Shown here: piece by piece, positions 9,932-34,179 of the stretch
Layout of the letters: each line of letters starts with the position of its first letter
Position numbering within the stretch: position 1 is the stretch's first letter
Assembly (NCBI GenBank): GCA_009746045.1
Contig: RPFO01000380.1
Coordinates: 440,847-504,846, forward strand
Length of the DNA: 64,000 nucleotides
DNA from: Mesostigma viride
Lineage: Eukaryota > Streptophyta > Mesostigmatophyceae > Mesostigmatales > Mesostigmataceae
Direction: 5' to 3'
Translations under genes and position numbers: made by a program
Notes under the pieces: model-generated
The model's database searches: none
What the model was told of the DNA's origin: nothing
The model's input: the letters and a program-made list of their open reading frames with translations, nothing else

Positions 9932-12900
9932 GGATTTTTCCTACTTGGTAAATTAACAACAACGATTACTCAGTGCCGAAAGTCGAAACACATTAGTCAA
10001 TGCAGTATGGCTGGCGAGTGACTTAATACTGAGGCGCCAGGCCGCCACTCGCCAGGTGTTATATTGCCCCAAACTCACATGTCCTCAATTGAGGACAAAA
10101 TCCTCCCAATAAGGACAGCACCTTCAGCAGCAGGTATTGGCGCGAAACCTTGGTCCCAACGGTCATCTGACCCTTTTCCCGCGAAAATGGACTCGGTACC
10201 CGGCGCGGCGCGGTACTGGGGTCGACAGGACCCGTCCGTACCTGTAAATTATGTGGTGGAGAAAAGCAGGGGGGGTGTCCAAAAACAAGAAAATTTACAC
10301 GACGCTGGATTCGAGTAGATCTCGCAAAAACAAGCATGTTTGCCACTGGTCGCAACCCCAGGGGGTCTCTAGGTTAGAAGTTACAGAGCCTCAAAAACCG
10401 TTAACTTAAAGGGTAGGTAGGTAGGGTGCCGGGCCGATATGGGTTTTTTACAACAAAACACTTGGATTTCTGCTAGCTCCCTGTATGGTCGGAATTTTGA
10501 AACGGTTTGACGGACAAACTGATAGCACTTGGCGAGCTGAACTCAAATCTGCAGTCAAAATTTTGGCAGGTACCATAGAGGGGGGGGGGTTGCCCGCAAG
10601 ATGGTGCTGCCCCTCTAGGCACGGAAGTATGCTGCCGTCTGCCACCACTACAAGGCTTCGGTTGTCCAGCGCCGTGCCGTGCCAGTATCGCGTCGCGCCG
10701 GCCAATGACCCATTTTAGAAAACCGGAATTTTCCCATACACCAATATGCTCAAACGGTAGAGCTCGCGGAGCTGATCATTTTGCTCCCTAGGTCGACCCC
10801 TATAACCCTTGGGACCTCAGGGTTTTGCTAGGTATAGCGCCTACGTGCTAGGTAGGTAGGGTCCAAGGGCCAACTTTTGGAAATTTTCAGCGTATGTGTC
10901 TGATATTTTTGTTTCGGACACCCCCCCTGGAGAAAAGTACCTATTTTTGTGGGAACGTTGCAATGCGTGCGTGTGTTCCCGCAAATTGCGGCTATGGGGT
11001 CGAGCCAGGTCCGAGGCTTGCCTGAACTATACAGGCGATCGTTTTGCCCCGGACCAAGACAGAATTATAGATCGACATCTAGAGCTTCCCCCCAAGCTGT
11101 TTTTTGGGGGCAGTCGCTTTTGATTCTCTAAAAAATTCTTTGATGAACGGAATTTGTCTAGTTTGCAGAAAAACGGGAGGCGACGTAGATTGCATGACCA
11201 GCCGGTATACTGCTCTGTGGTGCGCGCTTTTTTCTTGACATAAGCAACGAATACCGTGAGGGTGGGTATTGTTACGCTTTCGGGTTCAAGGGCGAGTTCT
11301 GGGTACAAGTATTTTGGGCGGTTGGAAGCGTTAAGTATAATTAGTTTTTAGGTCGTCAGATCGTCGTTGCGCCTGGCGACGACGGCGGTGGGCGCGAGCC
11401 ATAGATTTCATTTTCCGCAAGGCTGGGTGCCGCCCGCGCGTCCCCATGCTTTCTTTTATAATTTTCGAGCCTTTCCGCGCATCTGGCCTGCTGGGAGCAC
11501 GTCGAGAAGCCGTCTCCGGACATCATCCGCATCCGTTGCTTCATATAAATTGCGACAACACATGTCGTAGGTTGTTATTCGATTACACTGTATGATTTCG
11601 ATTGTGTATTATGCCCAGCCCCTTCATTTTCATGCCGCTGTTGAATGGGGAGAGGCGAGTGTTAGCTGGCCACCGTTTTTTCCTTCCGTTCCGTCAATGC
11701 AAAGGTAATCGTTATCTGCATGGCCAACGCTGGCGTTAAAAGCAATGCCTTGCTTGCCATGGTAAGCGTAGTGTAGATAGTTTCTTGTTGCTGCCTTGTT
11801 GCTGAAAGTTTTTCCCAGGCTTTCTGGGATCTTGCCTATATGGTTCCTGACATATAACCCTTTTTCTAGAGGGGGCTAGGTAGAGGAGTTGACCTTGTCA
11901 TGTTGGCATTCTGCTGCTGCGATAGCCTCTTCGTCTTTGCAATACCTATAATGAGCCTGAACAAGTCTCGCGTGCAGACACGTGTGTAGTACTCCTACAC
12001 ACAGATCTCGAGTGATTTATCTAGTACCAAATCCGAAAGGCTTGCATCACTCCCCGGACAGGAGAACTTTTGCGGATGACTGTAGGTGTAAGTTGGCGAT
12101 GCCATGGTATCCGGAGACGTCCGTCCTATAGTCAGCAAAATTGGTGCGAGAGGTCCCCAGTTCGATTCCGGTCGGATTCATTTGCAGATCGCGTTTTCCG
12201 CGTTTTCCGCGGCCTGGCACTGAACGCAAAGGTTTTCACCTTTGCGGAGTGTCTGATCAGAATAATGAGCCCTTTATATTGCATGCATGGCTCTAGTAAG
12301 GGTGCTAAAGCACCATGGTGTCACCTAAGCGTCCTACGAAGACCTAGGACCTTACTTGGCCACTGAAAACCTGTCCTTACCCTAGTTTGGCTTAGCTTGC
12401 TTTCCTTGTGCTCTGCCAAGTGCAATTGCTCGTATCGGGTTCCTGGCCGTCTGTCATAGCTTTCCGTGGGGTGGCCAAGCATGGGCAGCCCCGGGGTGGC
12501 TGCCACATGTTAGGGAGGTGTCCTATGGGTTTGGTGACCGCTTGTGGTCCTTGGAAGCATGATCTTTATGTTTCATTCTCTCGTGCATTCTAGTGGAGGG
12601 TTTTCCTTGGTTGCCGATGCAGGACCCCCTGCACGTAACAATTCATAATTAAATAGGAAATGCGCACATATGGATGATGTTAAGCATTGGAACTCTCAAA
12701 CACATCATAAATGATCATGGTTCAAAGCCCCATATTAATTTTTTTGTGTGTGTGAGAGTTATTAACAGTATTGCACTGTCCTCAATTGAGGACAAAACTG
12801 TTGGGTGTCAGCCAATATGAGCCAGCTGTCGTGAAAATGCAGTTAATGAAATGCACACAAGCTGCAGTCTGCACAGTGCACTCTCCGTGCTCTGGTCTCG

Positions 12901-13027
12901 GGCAGCGGGCCACTTGCCACTTGGCACTTGGCCGCCGGCCGGGCTCTACGTACTGTACATGCACTATGCAGTCAGTCAGTCATAGTAGTACTCATAGTAG
13001 TAGTCTAGTACTAGGGAGGCTTGTGGC
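9932..13027. other. Intergenic repeats, no gene recognised
   Basis: No coding exons were recognised. The palindrome CCTCAATTGAGG followed by ACAAAA occurs near 10080 and again near 12780, which hints at ends of a repeat family. Short G and C runs occur near 10580 and 10920. A tRNA B-box-like word (GTTCGATTCC near 12161) sits in sequence that does not fold as a tRNA. Confidence 0.45.
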
Positions 13028-13258
13028 GGAACGCCGACCGGAAGACCGGCTGACACCGCCAATTGTGGCGTAACCTGTACTAGAGTAAACTTCAGGCACG
13101 GCCACCCTGTGGCGAAACGAAACTACGAAGTAGAACAGCACGGCCAAATTGTGGCTTCTTGGGAGCCCTGTCAAAGTGGGTGGCAACGCCACATTTTGCC
13201 AAAAAAAGTGCCACACCGCCACATTTGGCGGTGTATCGCCACTAAAAAAAACACTGGG
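13028..13258 (+). repeat. Dispersed repeat, copy B
   Basis: This is an almost exact second copy of 1-233, differing by scattered single bases and a few bases at the left end. The right boundary is the same A-run followed by CACTGG. The sequence to its right differs from copy A, which supports an independent insertion with its end near 13258. Confidence 0.75.
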
Positions 13259-13469
13259 CCAGACCCTAGTACCCGTGAAATTTTGGCTGGGCATGTCACC
13301 GCTCCTCCTTACCACCTGTACTTTGACCGTACATTTGACGGCCAAATCAAATCCAAAAAAATCGCAAAAATATGTCCCAGAAAGATCTTTTCACGTAGTA
13401 TTTGAATAAATTTTGAGAGAATTTTTTTGCTAAACATTCTGACTTGGGTGGATTTTCTACAAAACCCTA

Positions 13470-13545
13470 AAACTCAGTCCTAAAATTAGGACTGAGTTGA
13501 ACTCAGTCCTAAAAATAGGTGTGGTTACAAACGACGTGTTAAATT
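13470..13545 (-). repeat. Palindromic repeat terminus, second copy
   Basis: Two tandem CAGTCCTAA...TTAGGACTG palindromes are followed by the complement of TTAACACGTCGTTTGTAA. This is the same terminus that cuts the RT fragment near 507, now in the opposite orientation, and it again abuts a LINE RT fragment. Confidence 0.55.
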
Positions 13546-13559
13546 GTGGTTGAATATGT

Positions 13560-13950
13560 AATGATTCAGGCGCGCAAGCGATTTGCCCGCATCGTGGGTA
13601 CTAAGGGAACCAGGGGTGCATGCAGGTTGCTAACAAATTCTGGCATGCATAGTGGCGGAGCGGACACGGAGATTCGGCTGGCTCTGAGACATCATCTACG
13701 CAGACGATGACCACCCTCTTCGAGGACACTGGGCACGTGCAGACATGGCTTGACTGCCTGGCTATCGAGGCCGGCCGTGCAGTGGGGCTTGAGGTCAGCA
13801 AGAAGACAGCGGCCCTGGCGGTTGGGCTCACCCACTCACCGCCACCCCTTTATCTCCTCGACGGCTCTCAAGTCCTGTATCGGGACCGGCCGCGTCAAGC
13901 TGCTGGGCAGCCTGCTCCCCAGCTGCGAGGTTGATGTGGACCATCGCATC
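13560..13950 (+). pseudogene. LINE ORF2 fragment with YADD box
   Basis: The sequence encodes an IIYADD box near 13690. It is followed by a segment (WLDCLAIEAGRAVGLEVSKK, PPLYLLDGSQV) collinear with residues about 245-290 of the RT ORF at 16224-17783. Frame changes and small deletions are present. It stops just before a LINE 3' UTR at 13960. Confidence 0.8.
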
Positions 13951-13959
13951 TGACCCTCG

Positions 13960-14126
13960 CCGTTTAGCTAACGCGCCCGATTGCGGCTGTGGCATGCCTT
14001 TGGCATGAAGGAGACTGGGGGTCTCTGCCCTTTCTCCTGTAGTGCACACACTACAGGGATTAAAAGCACTTCGGTGCTCCGTGACTTCCCAACGGGAGCA
14101 CGAGTTTAATTAATTAATTAATTAAT
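13960..14126 (+). mobile_element. LINE 3' end with hairpin and TTAA tail
   Basis: A block of about 160 bp is repeated nearly exactly at 15905-16066. It ends in TGCTCCGTGACTTCCCAACG followed by GGAGCACGAG, which can fold as a short hairpin, and then a (TTAA)n tail. The inverted counterpart is at 54058-54260. It is the 3' UTR terminus of the local LINE family. Confidence 0.75.
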
Positions 14127-14935
14127 CTCCCTCGCCTGGCACGCTTTACGCCAGTACCGGGCCCTGTGGCGCCAGCCCCTGGGCAAGATCGAGAAACACG
14201 ACCTGTTCTTAAGGTCCTCGTCCTTCCTGTTCTCACGTATGGGGCGGCGAGACGTGGACCCTCACCGCCGACCTGGCCCACAAGCTGGACGGCGCGGTCA
14301 CCAACAATCCAACATGGTGACGTTCCATTTTCAGAGTAGGATATGCTGCTCATGTCCGCAATGAGGACCTGTACTAGGAGTATGCCATATATCACCATGC
14401 AGCACCATTAAGCAGCGACGCCTGCAGCTAGTAGGGCACTTAGCTCGCCCCAACCAGGTAGACACCTCACGTGGCCCCCCCGCAGGACTGCGACCAGCTC
14501 ATCCTGGCCGGCACCTCCTGACGTGGGCCGGGCCCAGTGATGTTAGACGCCGCACGGCCCCGCACCTTCAAAGAACAGCTAGTAGAGGACATGGGGGGCC
14601 TAGGCCTCTCCGTGATTTGGAAGAAGATGATGGACAAGGCCAAGTGGGCCCAGGTCATAGAGGACAACGACTGAGCCCCCCCCTGTAGGGAAGCGCCCGC
14701 GTGTGCAAACCCGTGGGAGGCACGCCAGACAGCTCCCCTAGGGCCGCGTGAGGCTGTCTAGATCGATGTTGTAGTTAGAATGCTGTTAGATAGATGTCGT
14801 AGGTAGCTGATGTAGATAGATTAGACCGGTGCTTGCACCCATCCATCCATCCATCCATCGGGGTTATTAATGCTCCGTGACTCCCCAACGGGAGCACGAG
14901 TCTAATTAATTAATTAATTAATTACTTAATTAATT
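14127..14935 (+). pseudogene. LINE ORF2 C-terminal fragment and 3' UTR
   Basis: Sequence around 14180-14310 matches the RT ORF region DLFKVVILTILTYGAETWTL...LDGAVT, with frame slips. The end near 14610-14672 encodes SVIWKKMMDKAKWAQVIEDND and a stop, collinear with the C terminus of the ORF at 16224-17783 (LSVIWRQMVRKDRWQVV). A 3' UTR follows, ending in the hairpin word near 14873 and an (AATT)n tail to about 14935. Confidence 0.7.
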
Positions 14936-15022
14936 TTTATCAAGGAGACAACCAGATCTTTGTATAGCCACCTGCAGGTTGTCGCCCTGATCATGTATTA
15001 CAAACCCATCATGATAGCCGGA

Positions 15023-15243
15023 TCAAGGAGACAACCAGCGCAGGCCAGAAATCGGGAGAATCCGGACCATGGTAGCTCGAGCCTGCCGTTATCTTTTCCG
15101 CGTTTTCGAGTCGTTCAGGATGATGAAGATTAATGGTGATGGAAATGTGTATCCTTGTGCATTGAAATTATGGCTGGCTTACGTGTAGAGCGACTAGATG
15201 ACCTAGACGGTGGGGCCGGAAACAGCATGCTTGATCAGGGCGT
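15023..15243 (+). repeat. Repeat shared with 62957-63183
   Basis: About 220 bp are nearly identical to 62957-63183, including AAGGAGACAACCAGCGCAGG at the start and GGAAACAGCATGCTTGATCA near the end. The first 134 bp also occur inverted at 62581-62715. Shorter AAGGAGACAA starts occur near 14942 and 38788. It is a multi-copy element of unknown type. Confidence 0.7.
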
Positions 15244-15599
15244 GTGCCATATAGATGCCCCTTTCTCAGGGCTATGTGTTACATATGCTCCCCACGGAGC
15301 TATGATTTTAATTAATTAATTAATTGTATAGCCATGATATAATCTTCTGCACCCGGCCATGCGCCAGGCCCCTGAGCTCTGATCCATCATGGTGGTGCAG
15401 GTGCACTTGGTGCACCTAGAGCAGGTGTAGTTTACATCCTACCCTTGCAGGAAGTAGCCCAGAATGTATCTAAAGCCATATTATTCTGATCAGACAAAGC
15501 CATATTATAATTATGCCCCTAATTCTCCGGGATATGTGCTACATGTACCGATCCCATCAGAGTTATGTTCCTAAATTAATTAATATACTAATTAGGTTA

Positions 15600-16070
15600 A
15601 TTGATAGGCATGGCGTGGGCGCCATTCCATGACCACCGCCGGTCCGCTGCTGCTGCATGGAGCAACCCTGCCCTACCCCGGATCGATCGTCAAGCGCGAC
15701 CTGTTCAACTGAAGGTCGTCATTCTGACGATCCTGACCTAGGTACGGCGCCAAGACATGTCAGAACGCTGACGCAGGAGCTGGAGAAACGCGAGTCGATG
15801 GCAACACGACCCGAAGATGCTGCGCAAGGGACTTAATACCCCCTTTTGGTATGCTCACATGGGTCTTATTGCACCCACGGTTTGCCGGATCGTTAGCCTG
15901 TCCTTTTAGCTAGCCGCGCCCGATTGCAGCTGTGGCATGCCTTTGGCATGAAGGAGACTGGGGGTCTCTGCCCTTTCTCCTGTAGTGCACACACAGGGAT
16001 TAAAAGCACTTCGGTGCTCCGTGACTCCCCAACGGGAGCACGAGTTTAATTAATTAATTAATTAATTTGG
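15600..16070 (+). pseudogene. LINE ORF2 fragment with 3' UTR and tail
   Basis: About 15608-15840 matches the RT ORF segment GMAWAHLHDHRR...NPALPRI...KVVILTILT, with insertions and stops. It is followed by the standard 3' UTR block (15905-16066) with the GCTCCGTGACTCCCC hairpin and (TTAA)n tail. The region just before it (15270-15600) holds further tails with weaker hairpins, so several truncated insertions are stacked here. Confidence 0.65.
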
Positions 16071-16223
16071 TTTGCACTGTCATTAATTAATTAATTAATT
16101 AATAGACACGTGACTGCGTCACGTGAGCATAAGCCCTCAGTGGGAGCGGAACATGGGATGGAATGGATGGTATAAGCTATCTAGGTCCTAGTTACAGGGG
16201 TGTGGGCACCGCGGCCCGAATCG

Positions 16224-17783
16224 CTATGAATGCCATACTTGGTCACACGCGGAGCCCCCACAGGCTTGGGCCGGGGTGGTCTCCTTCATCACTACTTGCC
16301 ATCTATCCTTGCGCACCATCTGCCTCCATATTACAGACAAACCAGGAGGCTGCCCGGGGGTGAGCCCGTCACGTCTAGTGTAGCACATGTCCATGCCGAG
16401 TCTATCACGAAAAGTCCACGGGTGGCGGCCCTGCCGCGCGCGGCCGGGGGCACGCCAGGTGAGGACATAGCGCCCAGGCTGGGCGGGCTTGGTGCCAGCT
16501 AGTCTATCTGATGTATCTACCTGATCTGTGCGGGCCAGGTGCCCGGCTAGGCCCAGGCGCCTGTGCCTAATAATGTGGGAAACATAGGGCAAATCAGCGT
16601 AGAAATCCTCATTACTAATGTGCAAACCAAAGGGGATGTTAAGGGCCTTGCGCAGCATCTTGGTGACGGCGCCGTCGAGTCGTTGCTCCAGCTCCTGCAT
16701 CAGTGTCCACGTCTCGGCGCCGTAGGTCAGGATCGTCAGAATGACGACCTTGAAGAGGTCACGCTTGACGATCCGGGGTAGGGCGGGGTTGCTCCACCAG
16801 CGGCGGTGGTCATGGAGGTGCGCCCACGCCATGCCGATCCGTGTCGTCATGTCGTCCTCGCAGTCGGGAAGCCAACTGCCGAGCAGCTTGAAGCGGCCTG
16901 AAGGAGGGTAGTTGACCTCGGCATCGTCTAAGAGGCGGAGTGTGGGTGGGGGCCCTGCCATGCCGAGGGCCAGGGCCTCCGTTTTGGGGCTGATTTCTAG
17001 ACCAACCGCCCGAGCCTCGAGCGCCAGGCAGTCCAGCCAAAGTTGGGCAGACTCCGGCTTCTCGATGAGCGTGATGTCGTCGGCATAAATGAGGTCAGCT
17101 AGTAAATTCTGCTTGTTAGTCGGCCCCCCTTCCCCAAGCTCGTTCGTGATCGCTAGGCCAGGGGCACGGCCTGCAATGCTAGCAAAGCGAGCACGTGCCT
17201 GGCGCATAACATAATCCACTACAATAATAAACAGGTACAGCGACAGGACGCAACCCTGCCAGACGCCGGTCTGCAGTGGGCAGGGCGGGGTAATGCCGTG
17301 TTGAGTGCGCGCCGAAGTGGTCGACCCCTCATACAGCGTGCGGATGACGGTAATCTGAAGGGGAGTGGGGACGCGAGCGCGAGCAAGTACAGCCCATAGA
17401 GCGTCCCAGAGGACAGAATCAAAAGCCTTGATGAAGTCGACGAAGATCAGGATGGCGGCAAACTCACCAGGTTGCAGGAGAGCGATTTCCTCGAAGAGGC
17501 GACGCGCGACGAAGATGGCCATGACGGTGTTGCGCCCAGGACGGAAGCCCATTTGACTTTCCCCAAGGTGACAGTCGAGAGCAGAACGAAGGCGGTTGAG
17601 GATCATGCGCATGAACAACTTAAGTGCGGCGCTCTGGATGCAGACTCCTCTGTAGTTGGCGGGGTCGTCAGGGGAACCTTTGTTTTTGTACAGCATAATA
17701 CGGTAGCTGTGCTGCCACTCAGGAATCGGCGGCGCTTGCACTGTCCTCCGGGCCCACTTCAAATGTTCCGCCGTCCAAGCCAA
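16224..17783 (-). CDS. LINE ORF2: reverse transcriptase, 5'-truncated
   Basis: This is an uninterrupted 519-codon ORF. RT blocks occur in order: NYRGVCIQSAALKLFMRMI (residues 43-61), GFRPGRNT (79-86), FVDFIKAFDSV (114-124), GVWQGCVLSLYLF (173-185) and LIYADDITLI (231-240). The thumb and a conserved C-terminal region ending LSVIWRQMVRKDRW follow. No endonuclease domain is present: the frame starts at a Met right beside the fold-back sequence at 17784, so the N-terminal part is missing. A 3' UTR with its tail lies below 16223. The intact frame suggests a recent insertion compared with the broken copies around it. An enzyme missing its endonuclease is unlikely to be autonomously mobile. Confidence 0.85.
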   Translation of the reverse strand: MAWTAEHLKWARRTVQAPPIPEWQHSYRIMLYKNKGSPDDPANYRGVCIQSAALKLFMRMILNRLRSALDCHLGESQMGFRPGRNTVMAIFVARRLFEEIALLQPGEFAAILIFVDFIKAFDSVLWDALWAVLARARVPTPLQITVIRTLYEGSTTSARTQHGITPPCPLQTGVWQGCVLSLYLFIIVVDYVMRQARARFASIAGRAPGLAITNELGEGGPTNKQNLLADLIYADDITLIEKPESAQLWLDCLALEARAVGLEISPKTEALALGMAGPPPTLRLLDDAEVNYPPSGRFKLLGSWLPDCEDDMTTRIGMAWAHLHDHRRWWSNPALPRIVKRDLFKVVILTILTYGAETWTLMQELEQRLDGAVTKMLRKALNIPFGLHISNEDFYADLPYVSHIIRHRRLGLAGHLARTDQVDTSDRLAGTKPAQPGRYVLTWRAPGRARQGRHPWTFRDRLGMDMCYTRRDGLTPGQPPGLSVIWRQMVRKDRWQVVMKETTPAQACGGSACDQVWHS

Positions 17784-18236
17784 GTGTGTGACACTTTTTC
17801 GCTATTTTCGCCAAAAAAAAAAAAAATTTCGCACGAGTTCGCGTGATTTTCGCGTGATTTTCGCAAAATTTTCACACATTTTCGCACGATTTCGCACGAT
17901 TTCGCACAATTTTGCATGATTTCGCACGATTTCGCATGGATTTCAACCAAGGGTCGTTTTGGGGAGTGACGTTTGACAAAATTTCGCATGAATTCACACA
18001 CGTTGTGCACATCAAAATTTTTTACCGTCGACATTTTTCACATGAAATTTCGCACGATTTCAGCAAATTTCGCACAAATTCGCACGATTTCAGCAAATTT
18101 CACACGATTTCAGCAAATTTCGCACAATTTCGCACGATTTCGCACGACGAATCACTCTGCAGAGTGACGATCGTCGAAAAAGTCAAAAAAACGACAAAAA
18201 GTGTCACACTTTTCGGAACATTTGAAGTGGGCCCGG
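17750..18236. repeat. Fold-back insert with TTTCGCACGA array
   Basis: The outer arms are inverted copies. GGGCCCACTTCAAATGTTCC lies at about 17752 and its complement near 18210-18233, each followed inward by a GTGTGACACTTTTT word. The inner sequence (about 17820-18160) is an irregular short-period array based on TTTCGCACGA, also seen as TTTCAGCAAA. The left arm is coding sequence of the RT ORF, so the right arm is an inverted duplication of that coding segment. I found no clear target-site duplication. Confidence 0.65.
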
Positions 18237-18574
18237 CATGCAACATCATTAGCCATTAAAAATTAAAGTATAACATGCCTCCGTTGGGAGATCATGTAGC
18301 ACATATTCCTTGATGGATGGGTGGAGTGGAAGGAGCCGCGTAACCGAACTAACCTAACTCTAAGCTATCTAGTCTAGAAAAATCCTAACTACACTACTCA
18401 TCAAAACGCCGCTGCCTCTTGGGGGGAGGTGGCTTGCCCACAGGGGCTGGCGTGTGAGCCTTGACAATCTTCTGCCACCGCGTCTTGTTCTGCATGGCAG
18501 TCCAAAGAAGGGAGAGAGAGTGCATGCGGTGTTCAAACTGGGCTGGGACCACTAGGTCGTCCAGCAACCTCATT

Positions 18575-19170
18575 AGCCATGAGGACTTGTACGCTGATTT
18601 ATACCATATGCTTCCCACATTCTTAGGCACAGTCGCCTGGGCCTAGCCCGGGCACCTGGCCCGCACATATCAGGTATAGACACATCGATCAGATAGGCTA
18701 GCTGGCACCAAGCCCGCACAGCCCGGGCGTTTTTTCCTCACAGGGCGTGCCCCAGGTCACGCGCCGCTGGGCCGCCATGCATCCGTGGACTTTTCGTGAT
18801 AGGCTAGGCGTGGACATGCACGTGCTACCCTAGACGGGACGGGCTCACGCCCGCGGGCATGAGACTCCTGGTTTGTCTGTAATATGGAGCTAGCCGCAGA
18901 TGGCTCACAACGATAGGTGGCAAGTAGTGATTAAGGAGACCACCCCAAAGTCAGTTGGGGCTCCGCGTGTGACCCAGTTTGGCATTCATAGCGATTCGGG
19001 CCATGGTACGTGCCCACAAATTAACCTGTAACAAGGAAATTGATAGCTAGCGGATGTATAGCGGACTGAACTAGCTAGCTAGCTAGTATCATCTGGACAT
19101 TTCATGCCATGTTCCCCTCCCACTGATATGGCTTATGCTCACGCGCGCGTGTGACGCAGTCACGTGTGCA
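18575..19170 (+). pseudogene. Inverted LINE 3' copy
   Basis: This stretch is the reverse-orientation counterpart of 16100-16640. ISHEDLYADL matches ISNEDFYADL of the RT ORF. The homology continues through the C-terminal coding region, the 3' UTR and the CACGTG/CTGCGTCAC words near 19150. Stops and frame breaks make it a pseudogene. Together with the ORF at 16224-17783 it forms a large imperfect inverted repeat. Confidence 0.75.
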
Positions 19171-19184
19171 TTAAAACAGTTAAT

Positions 19185-19300
19185 ACATTGTCGTCCTGGA
19201 AAGCAACAAACGTGAAAACGCTAGCTGCCCGAATCTGAGATTCCGCGCGGAACACAGAAAGTAAGAAAGCCTAGAAGCTACCAGCAAGGAATCGAACATA
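19185..19300. repeat. hAT 3'-end-like sequence, second copy
   Basis: It shares AAAACGCTAGCTGCCC, TGAGATTCCGC and AGCAAGGAATC with 5815-5935, which directly follows the hAT transposase remnant. No coding part accompanies it here. It is probably a solo end or a deletion derivative. Confidence 0.5.
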
Positions 19301-19971
19301 GGACCTTTGGCATGATTTCGCGGCTGTGTGAGTCTCCTGATCCGAAGGCATCTCAAGTAACATTTCGAAACAGCCCAACTGCGAAAAAACTCTTTACCGG
19401 AGAGGGGTGCCAATACATTTACTACATTTCAATACATTTCATACATCGATACATCAATGATCTAATTAACGGCACACAAAATTGTAGAGTTGGCATATCT
19501 GCAACAAGGGAGCGCCCGAGCCTGGGTGTTCTTGCTCGCGACCACGTTTTATGGAGACGGAAGTCTGGGCAGCGAGCGCATGTGACAGGCCTGGTTAATT
19601 TCTGTTTAAAAAATTCATCGTTACCCTCTGTCTCCCTCCATGCAGGTCTACTAGCTAGAGATAGCCACGCGGCTCCCGCGGCCTTCGCGTCTTTCCTCTC
19701 AGACAACTACCCTTGTCCTTCCACGGCGTTGGATCGCCATGCGTCCAGGCATAGTTGTCTCACTTCATCATGGGCCTAGACCGAAGCTCCGGCATGGCTT
19801 ATATTACTTTTGAACCAGTTTGCAAGTTTGGCTGCGTTCTTGTTCTGGAATCCAGAAAGCTGGCCTGGCTGTGGATATCTGCGACTTTCAACTTTCATCT
19901 GCACACACCTGGACCTCGGTGGTGACGTAACAATCAGGTACATATGCGCCCCACAACCTTGGCATGCGCGA

Positions 19972-20070
19972 CCCATAATCATGGAGTATGACATCCTATC
20001 TGCACCCATAATCATGGAGTATGACATCCTATCTGCCACCCATAATCATGGAGTATGACATCCTATCTGC
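19972..20070. repeat. 34-bp tandem repeat, three copies
   Basis: Three consecutive copies of a unit containing CATAATCATGGAGTATGACA are present. They lie just downstream of the kanadaptin stop codon, so they may fall in its 3' UTR or beyond it. Confidence 0.85.
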
Positions 20071-20235
20071 GGAATTTGCTTGCATCCCCGACATGAGCAG
20101 TACCAGCTATTTGAGCAGCCTTCATTGCACATGTCCTGTCCTGCTGGGATTACGCGAGCACAAGCCCCATGCACTGACTTGGCTGTCTAGCGAGGTTCTC
20201 TGCTTTCAACCTTTCATAGAAGTAGTGTTCATTGG

Positions 20236-34075
<13,840 letters not shown>

Positions 34076-34179
34076 TGCGCTCAAAAGCGATGCGAAAATG
34101 ACGGCAGCTGTGAATGACGACCTAGCAGCCGCTACAGATACATAATAAATGCTACAGAAGTGCCCATGAATCCGAAGCA

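Noticed and set aside
12085-12190. tRNA-like B box GTTCGATTCC
   Set aside because: There is no matching acceptor stem, anticodon arm or D arm; at best a decayed tRNA-derived SINE.
19265-19345. Minus-strand tRNA-like sequence with GTTCGATTCC
   Set aside because: The cloverleaf cannot be closed and the same flank occurs without the box near 5930.
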